Position numbers and translations under genes: made by a program | Part shown: piece by piece, positions 9,231-18,413 of the stretch | Numbering within the stretch: the stretch's first letter is position 1 | Layout: each line of letters starts with the position of its first letter | Notes under the pieces: generated by a model | Database searches by the model: none | Seen by the model: only the letters and a program-made list of their open reading frames with translations | What the model was told of the DNA's origin: nothing | Assembly (NCBI RefSeq): GCF_000007825.1 | Contig: NC_004722.1 | Coordinates: 4,132,501-4,196,500, forward strand | Source of the DNA: Bacillus cereus ATCC 14579 | Lineage (GTDB): Bacteria > Bacillota > Bacilli > Bacillales > Bacillaceae_G | DNA length: 64,000 nt | Direction of reading: 5' to 3'

Positions 9231-10578
9231 TATTCAATTCACGCTCCTCTATGCCTGATACGCTACAATCTAGTATTCCATCTTGTAATTGAACTGAAAC
9301 AGCATCTCCAAGGCTTACATCTTTCACACTTTTTAACACTTGCTTCTCTTCATCATATACAAGCCCGTACCCTCTCATCATTACTTTAAGCGGACTTAAC
9401 GCTTCAAGTTTTTGAGCAGCTCTTACAAAGGCAAATTCTTTCGTTTGAAGTAACGTTTGCATTTCACGTTGTAATTGCTTTTGCAACGTTTCCACAGCTA
9501 CCTTCGTTTGCATAATTTTTTGAGATGGGTGGTGCTTCTCTAAATAAAATGAAAGTTGCTTTAACTGATTCACCTTTTTATCAATATAGCGCTCTTTCGC
9601 TAAAACAAGCTGTTCTAGCGCTCTATCTAATTGCTCTTCCTTTTGCTCATATACTTGTCTTGGATAACGGAACGCATACGATTTTTGCAACACTTGTAGT
9701 TTTTCTTCTTTTTTATGTACTAACTCTCTCATTGCTCTTTGCAATCTCAGAGTTCTTTGTAATACCTTTTCTTGTAACTCTATAATGTTAGGTGCTGCCA
9801 GCTCAGCTGCTGCGGTCGGTGTTGGCGCGCGTAAATCCGCAACAAAATCTGCGATTGTAAAATCCGTTTCATGGCCTACTGCCGAAATAATAGGGATTTC
9901 ACTCTTAAAGATTGCTCTTGCAACCATTTCCTCATTGAAAGCCCATAATTCCTCAATAGAACCTCCACCACGACCAACGATTAGTACATCTATCTCTCCC
10001 ATTTCATTCGCTGTACGAATCGCTTGTACAATCGAGGGAGCCGCTGACTCCCCTTGTACAAGTACCGGAAATACAATAACATTCCCAATTGGATAACGAC
10101 GTTTAATCGTTGTTATAATATCACGAATCGCTGCTCCTGTTGGCGACGTAATCACACCTATTGTTTTAGCGTAAGGAGGAATCGCTTTTTTATAAACTTG
10201 AGAAAAAAGTCCTTCTTCTTCTAAACGAACTTTTAACTGTTCGTACGCTAAATGTAAATTTCCGACTCCGTCAGGCTGCATGTCTTGAATATAAATTTGA
10301 TAAGAACCACTCGCCTCGTAAACAGAGATTTTCCCTTTCACGAGTACCTTCATCCCATTTTCCGGTTTGAATTTAATATTACGATTATGGCCCGCAAACA
10401 TAACCGCTGCGATTCTTGCATTTTCATCTTTCAATGTAAAATACATGTGGCCACGGCTATGATTTTTAAAGTTGGAAATTTCACCTTTTAACCAAACAGA
10501 CTGCAAATGCGGATCATATTCTATTTTTGTTTTTATATAGCGTGTTAACGCTGTAACGGTTAAATATTGCTTCTCCAT
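9220..10578 (-). CDS. xseA: Exodeoxyribonuclease VII large subunit
   Basis: Catalytic subunit of exonuclease VII, acting on single-stranded DNA from both ends. The product has 452 residues. An N-terminal OB-fold (VWLKGEISNFKNHSRGHMYFTLKD) is followed by the nuclease domain, with GVITSPTGAAIRDI and the hallmark VGRGGGSIEELWAFN, AVGHETDFTIADFVADLRAPTPTAAAE. A long coiled coil occupies about 280-400. It starts 26 bases after folD and probably belongs to the same operon, nusB-folD-xseA-xseB-ispA. Confidence 0.97.
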   Translation of the reverse strand: MEKQYLTVTALTRYIKTKIEYDPHLQSVWLKGEISNFKNHSRGHMYFTLKDENARIAAVMFAGHNRNIKFKPENGMKVLVKGKISVYEASGSYQIYIQDMQPDGVGNLHLAYEQLKVRLEEEGLFSQVYKKAIPPYAKTIGVITSPTGAAIRDIITTIKRRYPIGNVIVFPVLVQGESAAPSIVQAIRTANEMGEIDVLIVGRGGGSIEELWAFNEEMVARAIFKSEIPIISAVGHETDFTIADFVADLRAPTPTAAAELAAPNIIELQEKVLQRTLRLQRAMRELVHKKEEKLQVLQKSYAFRYPRQVYEQKEEQLDRALEQLVLAKERYIDKKVNQLKQLSFYLEKHHPSQKIMQTKVAVETLQKQLQREMQTLLQTKEFAFVRAAQKLEALSPLKVMMRGYGLVYDEEKQVLKSVKDVSLGDAVSVQLQDGILDCSVSGIEERELNNGK

Positions 10579-10604
10579 TTCTCTCTCCTCATAGCCGACT
10601 CAAA

Positions 10605-11465
10605 TTATTTACAAACGACACCTGCACGTTTGGCAGATTCAACAGTATTATGAAGAAGCATTGTGATTGTCATTGGACCAACACCCTTTGGCACAGGTGT
10701 AATGTAACCCGCAACATCTAACACGTTGTCAAAGTCAACATCACCACAAAGTTTTCCTGTTTCTAAACGGTTAACACCAACGTCAATTACAACCGCCCCT
10801 TCTTTAATATAATCCGCTGTTATCATTTTAGGTCGTCCAACAGCTACGATTAAAATATCAGCTAACTTCGATAACTCTTTCATATTTTGCGTCTTAGAAT
10901 GACAATATGTGACAGTGGCATTTTCATTTAAAAACAATTGCCCCACTGGTTTACCGACAATATTACTTCTTCCAATTACTACTACATGTTTTCCAGAAAT
11001 ATCAAGATTTGTTTCTTTTACTAATTCTACAATACCATGCGGTGTACATGGAAGGAATGTATCTTGTCCCGTCATCATACGTCCCACGCTGATTGGGTGA
11101 AATCCGTCTACATCCTTTTCTGGTGAAATTCTTTCAATGATAGCTTTTTCTTCAATATGTTTTGGTAAAGGTAATTGCACTAATATGCCATTAATACGGT
11201 CATCGCCATTTAAGCGATCGATTTCAGCAAGCAAACGTTCCTCAGTAATTGTTTCAGGAAGTTCAATTAGCTCTGAGTAAATCCCTACTTGTTCACAGCC
11301 TTTTTCTTTTCCTTTCACATAAGAACGAGATGCTGGATCTTCTCCAACTAAAATAACTGCTAATCCTGGTACAATACCTTGCTCTTTCAACTTCACAACT
11401 TCTTCTGTTAATTGTGCTCGTTTTTTCTCCGCAACTTCATTTCCTTTGATGATTACTGCTACCAT
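10605..11465 (-). CDS. folD: Bifunctional methylenetetrahydrofolate dehydrogenase/cyclohydrolase
   Basis: Interconverts 5,10-methylene- and 10-formyl-tetrahydrofolate, supplying one-carbon units for purines and formyl-Met. The product has 286 residues. The N-terminal catalytic domain has the conserved lysine in YVKGKEKGCEQVGI and the motif ILVQLPLPKHI. The NADP-binding Rossmann domain has VVIGRSNIVGKPVGQLFL, and the C-terminus has the signature PVPKGVGPMTITMLLHNT. It lies 23 bases downstream of nusB. Confidence 0.97.
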   Translation of the reverse strand: MVAVIIKGNEVAEKKRAQLTEEVVKLKEQGIVPGLAVILVGEDPASRSYVKGKEKGCEQVGIYSELIELPETITEERLLAEIDRLNGDDRINGILVQLPLPKHIEEKAIIERISPEKDVDGFHPISVGRMMTGQDTFLPCTPHGIVELVKETNLDISGKHVVVIGRSNIVGKPVGQLFLNENATVTYCHSKTQNMKELSKLADILIVAVGRPKMITADYIKEGAVVIDVGVNRLETGKLCGDVDFDNVLDVAGYITPVPKGVGPMTITMLLHNTVESAKRAGVVCK

Positions 11466-11488
11466 TTTAAGATTCCCCCTTAAAGAAT

Positions 11489-11881
11489 TTACAGTGTATC
11501 TTTTATATTAGATAAAACGCCGTTAATAAAACGACGAGATTCCTCATCCCCAAATGTTTTAGCAATTTCAATTGCTTCGTTAATTGTTACGTTGTGTGGA
11601 ATTTCTTCCATGTATTTCATTTCATACACAGCTACACGTAAAATACTGCGATCAACAATACTAATACGCTCAAGCTTCCACTTTTTTAAATTTTGACGAA
11701 TCGCTTCATCGATTGCTTCTTTATTTTCTACAAAACCTACTACAAGTGACTCTAGAAACTCATTTGTTTCTTCGCCTTCATCTAGCGTGTTTTCCACTGC
11801 TACTTTCGGTTCTAATTCACCTGTAATATCCATTTGGTATAATGCTTGCATTGCTCTTTCTCTAGCCGTCCTACGTTTCAT
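11489..11881 (-). CDS. nusB: Transcription antitermination factor NusB
   Basis: RNA-binding factor of the Nus complex that protects rRNA transcripts from Rho and helps ribosome assembly. It is a 130-residue all-helical protein with the arginine-rich start [18 protein letters not shown] and the C-terminal signature [30 protein letters not shown]. It is first in the nusB-folD-xseA-xseB-ispA block, with a sigma-A-like promoter about 40-70 bases upstream. Confidence 0.97.
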
Positions 11882-11921
11882 TGTAACTCTCCTTTATGCT
11901 TCAAGTCTTTCCTTATACTTT

Positions 11922-11951
11922 GTTATATTATTATAATTTATAAGCCGTCAA
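11922..11951 (-). promoter_or_regulatory. Likely sigma-A promoter of nusB
   Basis: The minus strand reads TTGACG, 18 bases, TATAAC, ending about 40 bases before the nusB ATG. The rest of the 11882-12227 gap holds AT-rich DNA and the yqhY terminator; I saw no gene there. Confidence 0.5.
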
Positions 11952-12196
11952 TTCACTTACTCTTACAGTTTTCATTGATTTTCCAACCTTATAATACAAT
12001 GATAATAACACAATTTATCGTTTCACACACGGGTTACAAGGCTGAAAAATAATAAAAAGATTAACTTCAAGTTCCATATCTTATCACAATGTACGTTTTT
12101 TGGAAAAACGAAACATTTTCTTGTTTATTTCTTATTTTTTGAAATAGTATAATAATTAGAGGGTTGTAATTTGTGAAGAAATGAAACGATAAAAAA

Positions 12197-12218
12197 GATG
12201 CCTATGTTACTAGGCACC
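12197..12218 (-). terminator. Terminator of the accB-accC-yqhY operon
   Basis: The minus strand forms GGTGCCTA-GTAACA-TAGGCATC followed by TTTTTTATC, ten bases after the yqhY stop. Confidence 0.75.
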
Positions 12219-12227
12219 TTTTCATTC

Positions 12228-12620
12228 TTACACTGGTTCGATTTCTGTTTTTTGTGTTTCGAATGTTACGCCAACGATGTGAACATTCACTTCTTTTGGC
12301 TCAAGTCCTGTCATTGTAAAGAGTGCTTGGCGAATATTGTCTTGAATCTTTTGTGCAACAACTGGAATTGCTACACCAAAATACATTACAACATAAAGGT
12401 CAACGATAATATCTTCGTTTGCTAATTCAACCTTTACACCTTTACCATGATTTTTCTTACCTAACTTCTCAACAACATCTGTAGCAAAATTACCGCGCAT
12501 TGCCGCTACACCTTCTACTTCTGCAGCTGCAATACCTGCAATTACTTCAATTACTTCTGGTGCAATTTCTACTTTACCAAGAGTTGTATCTTGACCCATA
12601 TCTAACATATGTTCAGCCAT
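12228..12620 (-). CDS. yqhY: Asp23/Gls24-family envelope stress protein YqhY
   Basis: Member of the Asp23/Gls24 (DUF322) family. The 130 residues include the typical core VIEVIAGIAAAEVEGVAAMRG, LYVVMYFGVAIPVVAQKIQ and a C-terminal VNVHIVGVTFE. It lies 22 bases downstream of accC and shares the operon terminator. In B. subtilis yqhY is co-expressed with accBC, and its loss selects for mutations that lower acetyl-CoA carboxylase activity, so a role in balancing that enzyme is likely. The molecular function is unknown. Confidence 0.93.
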   Translation of the reverse strand: MAEHMLDMGQDTTLGKVEIAPEVIEVIAGIAAAEVEGVAAMRGNFATDVVEKLGKKNHGKGVKVELANEDIIVDLYVVMYFGVAIPVVAQKIQDNIRQALFTMTGLEPKEVNVHIVGVTFETQKTEIEPV

Positions 12621-12642
12621 GAAAAAAACCTCCTTTAATGTA

Positions 12643-13993
12643 TCACTGCGTCACAAGTTCATGCTCTTCCAAAAATTTCGTATTAAACTCACCTTTTACA
12701 AAATCAGGATGATCTAGCAATTGCAAATGGAACGGGATTGTTGTATGTACGCCTTCAATGACAAATTCACTAAGTGCGCGCTTCATTTTTGCAATTGCCT
12801 CTTCACGTGTTTTTCCGTGAACAATTAATTTAGCAACCATCGAATCATAGAAAGGTGGGATTGAATATCCCGGATATACAGCTGAATCGACGCGAATACC
12901 AAATCCTCCTGGTGGTAAATACATTTCTACTTTACCTGGAGATGGCATAAATTTTTTGGCAGGGTTTTCCGCATTAATTCGACATTCAATTGCCCAACCA
13001 TTAAATTGTACTTCTTCTTGCTGTAACGATAACTTTTCTCCTGAAGCAACAAGAATTTGCTCTTTAATTAAGTCCATTCCCGTTACCATTTCAGTAACCG
13101 GATGCTCAACCTGAATTCTCGTATTCATCTCCATGAAATAAAAGGTTTTCGTTTTATATTCATAAATAAACTCAACCGTACCAGCACCTGTATAATCAAC
13201 CGCTACCGCCGCTTTAACTGCCGCTTCACCCATCTGCTTGCGAATATCTTCATCAAGTGCAGGTGATGGACTTTCTTCTATAGTTTTGAAACGGCGCTGA
13301 ATTGTACAATCACGCTCTCCTAAATGAATGGCATTTCCGTGTGTATCTGCCATTATTTGAATCTCAACATGGCGGAAATCTTCAACGTACTTTTCTAAGT
13401 ATACACCAGGGTTCCCAAAAGCGGTACTAGCTTCTTGCTGTGTAATTTGAATTCCTTTTATAAGCTCTTCTTCATGGCGTGCAACACGAATACCTTTTCC
13501 GCCGCCACCTGCAGTCGCTTTAATAATAACTGGATATCCAATTTGATTAGCAAGCTCGATCGCTTCTTCGGTATTTTTAATAATCCCTTGTGAACCTGGC
13601 TCAATCGGAACCCCTGCTTCTTTCATTGTATCACGAGCAACGTCTTTTGTGCCCATCTTTGAAATAGCTTCTGGACTTGGACCGATAAAAATCAAGTTAC
13701 ATTCACGGCATAACTCTGCGAAATCTGCATTCTCTGCTAAAAATCCGTATCCCGGATGAATAGCATCGCAGCCTGTTAACTTCGCAACGCTAATAATGTT
13801 TGTCAAATTTAAATAGCTTTCTTTCGAAATCGTTGGTCCTACACAATACGCCTCGTCTGCAATCTGTACGTGAAGTGACTCTTTATCTGCTTCTGAATAA
13901 ATTGCAACTGTTTCAATATCCATTTCTTTACAAGCACGAATAATTCGTACAGCAATTTTCCCCACGATTGGCTATTAATACTTTTTTTATCAT
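12643..13993 (-). CDS. accC: Biotin carboxylase AccC, frameshifted at the 5' end in this sequence
   Basis: Carboxylates biotin on BCCP with ATP and bicarbonate, the first step of fatty-acid synthesis. ATG 13993 (GGGAG eight bases upstream) reads MIKKVLIANRGE and then shifts frame, because CGTGGGGAAAATTGC has one base more than needed for RGEIAVRI. The rest is open from 13965 to 12643. ATP-grasp motifs are present: KATAGGGGKGIRV, MEMNTRIQVEHPVTE and FIYEYKTKTFYFMEMN. The bicarbonate-loop motif expected as QRRxQKxxEEsP reads QRRFKTIEESP, one residue short. Removing the extra base and restoring that residue gives the usual 450 residues. It lies 16 bases after accB. The gene is normally essential, so sequence error is likely. 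Confidence 0.93.
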
Positions 13994-14009
13994 CACAAAG
14001 ACTCCCTTA

Positions 14010-14498
14010 TTACGCTTTTACAAGAAATAGCGGTTGTCCATACTCAACAAGTTGTCCGTTATTAACAAGAATTTCAACAATTTCGCCCTCTACATCAGCA
14101 TCAATTTCGTTAAATAACTTCATAGCCTCGACAATACATACGATAGAATCTTTCGATACTCTATCCCCAACACTTACATATGGAGGGGTATCAGGCGAAG
14201 AAGAAGAATAGAATGTACCTACCATCGGTGATGTGATTTTATGTAGGTTTTCATTTTGAACAGCCTTCTTCTCTTCTTGTTTTGGTGCTTCTGCTTGTGC
14301 TGCTGCTACTTTCGTTTCAACTTCAACAGGCGCTACTGGTTGCATAGCTTGTTTTGCTGCAGGTGCTTGCACAGCAACAACTTCATTACCACGCTTTTTC
14401 ATTTTGATTGTTGTACCGTCTTTTTTGTATTCAAATTCATCAATATTAGAGCTATCAATTAATTTAATTAATTCGCGAACTTCTTGAATTTTAAACAT
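14010..14498 (-). CDS. accB: Biotin carboxyl carrier protein AccB
   Basis: Carries biotin between biotin carboxylase and carboxyltransferase in acetyl-CoA carboxylase. The product has 162 residues. An N-terminal helical segment is followed by an Ala/Pro/Gln-rich flexible linker (about 45-80) and the C-terminal biotinyl domain, with biotin attachment lysine in VEAMKLFNEIDADVEGEI. Key glycines and the end GQPLFLVKA are intact. It is the first gene of accB-accC-yqhY. Confidence 0.97.
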   Translation of the reverse strand: MFKIQEVRELIKLIDSSNIDEFEYKKDGTTIKMKKRGNEVVAVQAPAAKQAMQPVAPVEVETKVAAAQAEAPKQEEKKAVQNENLHKITSPMVGTFYSSSSPDTPPYVSVGDRVSKDSIVCIVEAMKLFNEIDADVEGEIVEILVNNGQLVEYGQPLFLVKA

Positions 14499-14968
14499 GT
14501 AAAATCCACTCCCATACTCTTGTTTGTCCCGTTTTTACAGATTCTCGTCACGAAAACTAGATTGACTGTAAAAATACGATGTACTCTATTAGAAAATATA
14601 TTTCATTAACTAATAGAAATATTTACTATTTCCATCTTACGATAAATTTTTTAAACATTCCAATTTATATTTCTTTATAATAAATCGAAATTCCTGTAAA
14701 AATATTATTCCAATAAAAAATTTAATACCTAGTAATAATACCAAGTTTCACATGAAATTGGCAAGACCACTTCTAAAAAAACATTCACTACTTTTTCAAA
14801 ACGTTACACAGCAAACATGCCATTCCCTCTCCACTCTTCACCACACCTATAGTCAATAACATATTTTTACCAAATATTATTTTTTTGTTTACACGCCGTT
14901 CATCATTCCTTCATATAAGAATAGTATGTTCAAAGTGTAGAAAATATATTGTGTCGAGGTGTGGAAAT
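14499..14968. other. 470-base intergenic region upstream of accB
   Basis: No gene is visible. It must hold the accB promoter (minus) and that of the small gene at 14969 (plus). Two structures stand out. One is an inverted repeat CTATTAG / CTAATAG around 14586-14618. The other is TTAATACCTAGTAATAAT at 14722-14739, which resembles the FapR operator as I recall it (TTAGTACCTAGTCTTAAT, 15 of 18). Confidence 0.4.
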
Positions 14969-15163
14969 ATGATATGGCTCATTCTCTTTTTACCTGCTGT
15001 AATCGTTTGGGCATGCGTTCTTTTCATCCACGTCAAATCCGGAAAAAGTAATCATCAGTACCATGAACCACTAATCTTTTACTCACAACGTATTTCTCCG
15101 TTCCGAGTTGAACATAGTAAAAATAATTACAAAGACGAAATAGAAAAAAGCTATCGAAAATGA
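14969..15163 (+). CDS. Small single-span membrane protein, unknown function
   Basis: 64 residues from ATG 14969, with CGAGGTG nine bases upstream. One N-terminal transmembrane segment (WLILFLPAVIVWACVLFIHV) is followed by a basic, polar tail ending in EIEKSYRK. A terminator hairpin overlaps the stop codon, which supports a real transcript. I do not recognise the family. It sits between accB and spoIIIAH and is transcribed against both. Confidence 0.65.
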   Translation: MIWLILFLPAVIVWACVLFIHVKSGKSNHQYHEPLIFYSQRISPFRVEHSKNNYKDEIEKSYRK

Positions 15164-15173
15164 TAGCTTTTTT
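15144..15173 (+). terminator. Terminator of the small membrane gene
   Basis: AAAAAGCTATC-GAAAAT-GATAGCTTTTTT, overlapping the stop codon at 15161-15163. Confidence 0.75.
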
Positions 15174-15237
15174 CTATTCACACGTACTTACATACTCTTT
15201 TTACTATTTGCATACCCTTTGCTTAGTAAAAGATAAT

Positions 15238-15262
15238 AATCCGCAGGGAAATCCCTACGGAT
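15238..15262 (-). terminator. Hairpin after spoIIIAH
   Basis: The minus strand reads AATCCGTAGGGA-TTT-CCCTGCGGATT, 12 bases beyond the stop. The following T-run is weak, so it may be a processing hairpin rather than an efficient terminator. Confidence 0.5.
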
Positions 15263-15273
15263 TAAAGTTTCAC

Positions 15274-15918
15274 TTATTTCGCTGGTGGATCAAATTTCAC
15301 ACCTACATCTTTTGATCCGCCTTCACTTCTTACAAGTTGAATAATTTCATTTGCTTCTTTCTGTGAATGTTTTGCCGCTTTAACCGTTACTCTAATATCA
15401 GTACCATCAGCTCTTACAAGAGCATCTGGATATCCTCCTTGAGATTTAATTACTGTCTCAAGTAATTCTTGCTTCGTTTCCATTGTAGTGATTGCATCAA
15501 AGTTATCTTTCGCTTTACTCTTTTCTGTCGCTGAAGATTTCGAAGAATTCATCACTTCTTGTAATTTTGCTTTCTCTTCACTACGCTGATCTTCCATTTG
15601 CATACGTAAAGCTGTGAAATTCTCATCACTTGATTGAACTGATACATTGCCCTCTTTTTTACTTGTTTCTTTTTTTGCATTTTCTTTTTTGTCTGTTTCT
15701 TTATTTGTTGTTTCTTTGCTTGTATTTTCTTTTTTCGGAGTTTCTTTAGGCGCTTCGTTTGTTACTGCTTTATCAGTACCTTGTTTTTCTTGTCCAATCT
15801 TTTCACCTGTTGCTGGCGATGCTGTATTCATTTTGTCAGGAGTTGTCACGTAATACACAGATAGTACAACAACTAAACTTAACATCGTTAATAGCCAAAC
15901 TGTTTGTTTTTTTAACAC
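15274..15918 (-). CDS. spoIIIAH: Stage III sporulation protein AH
   Basis: Mother-cell membrane protein that binds forespore SpoIIQ across the intermembrane space as part of the feeding channel. The 214 residues start with a transmembrane helix (TVWLLTMLSLVVVLSVYYV). A long Lys/Glu/Thr-rich linker follows, with repeats of the type KETPKKENTSKETTNKE at about 45-95. The C-terminal ring-forming YscJ/FliF-like domain starts near FTALRMQMEDQRSEEKAKLQ and includes VTVKAAKHSQKEANEIIQLV. It is last in the spoIIIA operon, 15 bases after spoIIIAG. Confidence 0.96.
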   Translation of the reverse strand: MLKKQTVWLLTMLSLVVVLSVYYVTTPDKMNTASPATGEKIGQEKQGTDKAVTNEAPKETPKKENTSKETTNKETDKKENAKKETSKKEGNVSVQSSDENFTALRMQMEDQRSEEKAKLQEVMNSSKSSATEKSKAKDNFDAITTMETKQELLETVIKSQGGYPDALVRADGTDIRVTVKAAKHSQKEANEIIQLVRSEGGSKDVGVKFDPPAK

Positions 15919-15933
15919 TTTATTTCCTCCCTA

Positions 15934-16596
15934 TCAATTTTTCGGTGAAACTGAAACGCGATGGGCCGGTACATCTAGCAGCCTTATCACAGCTTCTTTT
16001 ACCATTGCTTTAACTTGTATATTATCCACTCCCTTTGCTACGACAAGAACACCACGTACTTTCGGCTTCTCTGTTCGTAAAACAACAGGAGTTTCTTTAT
16101 CCCCTTCACGTATAATGACAGTCTTTTCATCAAGAGACTCGTCCTCTACTTCTCTCTTACCGCCTGTTTTATCTGTTTCACCTGTTGTTTGTGAGCGTTT
16201 CACTGTATTTTTTTCTAAAATTTTTTCTTCAGATGAATCCAAATTCACTTTAATCGTTACGTCTTTTACTCCTGCTATTTCTTCTAAAGCAGTTTTTAAT
16301 TCTTGTTCATACGCTTTTTCATATTTTTCTACATTTGACATATTATCATTATTTTTTTGTCCAAAAGTTGGTACATCTTTTTCCTGGTTTTGAGTTTTTT
16401 GTTCTTTAAATACAGGTACTTCTTCTTTTTTACTTGAAAAAAAACTACTAGAAAACATAAGCAACATTCCAAGTATGAGTAGGACAAGTAAGAACTTAGG
16501 TGTTACCTTTCTTCCCTTCTCATTACTTTCTTTTTCATCTCCATTCAATAAGTTTCGAAAAAATGAGAACTTCGAATTTTTATCTTTATTGTCCAT
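15934..16596 (-). CDS. spoIIIAG: Stage III sporulation protein AG
   Basis: Ring-forming component of the SpoIIIA-SpoIIQ channel in the outer forespore membrane. The 220 residues have a cytoplasmic basic start, one membrane span (FLLVLLILGMLLMFSSSFF), then a periplasmic-side domain with YEKAYEQELKTALEEIAGVKDVTIKVNLDSSEE and a C-terminal ring-building motif, RGVLVVAKGVDNIQVKAMVKEAV. Its start overlaps the spoIIIAF 3' end by 11 bases. Confidence 0.96.
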   Translation of the reverse strand: MDNKDKNSKFSFFRNLLNGDEKESNEKGRKVTPKFLLVLLILGMLLMFSSSFFSSKKEEVPVFKEQKTQNQEKDVPTFGQKNNDNMSNVEKYEKAYEQELKTALEEIAGVKDVTIKVNLDSSEEKILEKNTVKRSQTTGETDKTGGKREVEDESLDEKTVIIREGDKETPVVLRTEKPKVRGVLVVAKGVDNIQVKAMVKEAVIRLLDVPAHRVSVSPKN

Positions 16597-17218
16597 TTAC
16601 TCTACCTGTCCTCCCTTCCATTTGAACTTGGATTTGTTTATTCTCTAGTTGCCACCTGCTTGAAAAGAAGTCTTTCATTTCTACATTCGTTTCCTCTACT
16701 TTTTTCGGTGGTTCTTTCGTGTTAATTTCAACTGGTTTTACTGTTTCGATTGCATCATTTTTACTACGTTCTTTTTCTTTTAACGTCACAACAACAGATT
16801 GAATATCTTTCGCTGACTTTACTTCCGCTGTGCTTTCCGCTGCGACTATTTGTATTTCAGAGACTGACATACCATACTGTTTCTCAAACTCTTTTCCTAC
16901 TTCTTTTTTCATTTTGGTAGCCATCTCTTCTAAACTATATGCACGTGTTAGAGCTTGTATTTCTTTTTTCTTCGAATCTATTGAATTTTTTACAGATCCT
17001 TCTGCTACGTACTTTTCTTCATTAAAATTTGCAATTACTTCATTTACATCTGTCTGCAATAGTTTAAAAAGAGGTGTTAAAATTAATACGACTAACAAAA
17101 GACTTACAACGAATTTAACGTATTTTTGCAAATTCGAATTTGGAAGAATAAGATGAAGCATTGTCGCTAAGAGCAAAAAAACGATAATATTTCTGATCCA
17201 CTCTGTAACAAATTGCAT
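16586..17218 (-). CDS. spoIIIAF: Stage III sporulation protein AF
   Basis: Membrane protein of the feeding channel. The chosen start is ATG 17218, with GGAGG eight bases upstream; the in-frame GTG at 17227 lies within that site. The 210 residues hold two N-terminal membrane spans (NIIVFLLLATMLHLILP; FVVSLLLVVLILTPLFKLL) and a soluble ring domain around 90-160 with FEKQYGMSVSEIQIVAAES. It lies between spoIIIAE and spoIIIAG in the conserved operon order. Confidence 0.95.
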   Translation of the reverse strand: MQFVTEWIRNIIVFLLLATMLHLILPNSNLQKYVKFVVSLLLVVLILTPLFKLLQTDVNEVIANFNEEKYVAEGSVKNSIDSKKKEIQALTRAYSLEEMATKMKKEVGKEFEKQYGMSVSEIQIVAAESTAEVKSAKDIQSVVVTLKEKERSKNDAIETVKPVEINTKEPPKKVEETNVEMKDFFSSRWQLENKQIQVQMEGRTGRVNGQ

Positions 17219-17230
17219 ACTCTTCACCTC

Positions 17231-18403
17231 CTACCGCATCATAAGTGTAATATTCCCCGCAGCAATAATAATTGTAATACTTAAAAAGAACATAAATGAT
17301 ACGATAGCTAAGCAAGCAAATACGTAAATGATGCTTCGTCCAATAATGTCTAAGCATTGAATAATTGCTCCGCCGCCAACCGGTTGCAATACTGCTGCTG
17401 CGAATTTATAAATAAATGCGATACAGAAAATTTGAATCGCTGGAAAAGCAACAATTAAACATAAAATGACGAGCCCAATAATTCCGACTGTGTTTTTCAA
17501 TAATCCTGATGCGCTAATAACAGTATCTGCCGCTTCTGTAAACATCCTTCCGACTACTGGAATGAAGTTCCCTGTTACAAATTTAGCAGTTTTCACAGCT
17601 ATTCCATCAGCAACAGCTGTTGCTGTTCCTTGTACAGATAATACCCCTAAAAAAATCGTTAAAAAGATACCGATAATCCCAACGCTAACGTTTTGCAGAA
17701 GCTTGGACAATTTCGTCACTTTATATTGATCACTCATTGTACTTACAATACTTAATATCGTTGCCAGTAATAAAAGCGGTAGAACGATATAATTCATAAG
17801 AAGCCCGCTTGTATTCATTAAGAAAATGATAATCGGATGAAAGAAAGATACAGATACAACCCCGCCACCAGTCGCTATAAGCGCCAATAAAATTGGCAAT
17901 AGCGCTAATATGAAATCTACCATTGTTTGTATCGTTTCTCTTGCATATGTCATAACGACATAAAAACTATTTAAAGCAAAAATAATAAGTACCATATATA
18001 CAACAGCATCAGCAATTTTACTTACACTACTTTTTGAAAAAGCGGATTGCAGTGATTGCAACAATGCACTAAAGATTGTGAGCATAATGAGTGTGCCAAG
18101 CAGTTTTCCATTAGCTGCAAGCTCATGAAATAAATATTTTAATAACCCTATCATCCACTCTTTTAGAGAGAATTCTTTTTCTCCCTTTACAAACTCCATA
18201 AAACTCCCTTTTTGACTCTCTGGCAAATAGCCTCCATATTTTGTAACAAGCCCGTCCCAAAATTGCTTCACATCTTCAATTCCGAGCTTATCCAATTGTT
18301 GATCAACGACGTTTGTTTCTACAGGAGAAGCTTGTACAACAACTGGTAAAGAAAAGAAAAGGAAGCAAGCAAATAGCAGCTTAGCTCCAAACCTCCTCAA
18401 CAT
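17231..18403 (-). CDS. spoIIIAE: Stage III sporulation protein AE
   Basis: Polytopic membrane protein with similarity to transporters, the likely export core of the SpoIIIA machine. The 390 residues start with a cleavable signal peptide (LLFACFLFFSLPVVVQAS). At least six to seven membrane spans follow from about residue 85, including ILALLPILLALIATGGGVVS and the C-terminal AGNITLMMR. It is ten bases downstream of spoIIIAD. Confidence 0.96.
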   Translation of the reverse strand: MLRRFGAKLLFACFLFFSLPVVVQASPVETNVVDQQLDKLGIEDVKQFWDGLVTKYGGYLPESQKGSFMEFVKGEKEFSLKEWMIGLLKYLFHELAANGKLLGTLIMLTIFSALLQSLQSAFSKSSVSKIADAVVYMVLIIFALNSFYVVMTYARETIQTMVDFILALLPILLALIATGGGVVSVSFFHPIIIFLMNTSGLLMNYIVLPLLLLATILSIVSTMSDQYKVTKLSKLLQNVSVGIIGIFLTIFLGVLSVQGTATAVADGIAVKTAKFVTGNFIPVVGRMFTEAADTVISASGLLKNTVGIIGLVILCLIVAFPAIQIFCIAFIYKFAAAVLQPVGGGAIIQCLDIIGRSIIYVFACLAIVSFMFFLSITIIIAAGNITLMMR

Positions 18404-18413
18404 TCACTCCCCC

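Noticed and set aside
9785..10096. Plus-strand open frame of 103 codons opposite xseA
   Set aside because: Antisense to a strongly conserved gene, with no start context; a shadow.
14722..14745. Possible promoter pair or RNA leader upstream of accB
   Set aside because: I could not place a -35/-10 pair on the minus strand with confidence, so only the FapR-like similarity is reported, as low confidence.
15660..15800. Short tandem repeats within spoIIIAH as a mobile or CRISPR-like repeat
   Set aside because: They encode the Lys/Glu/Thr linker in frame and are irregular; ordinary low-complexity coding sequence.
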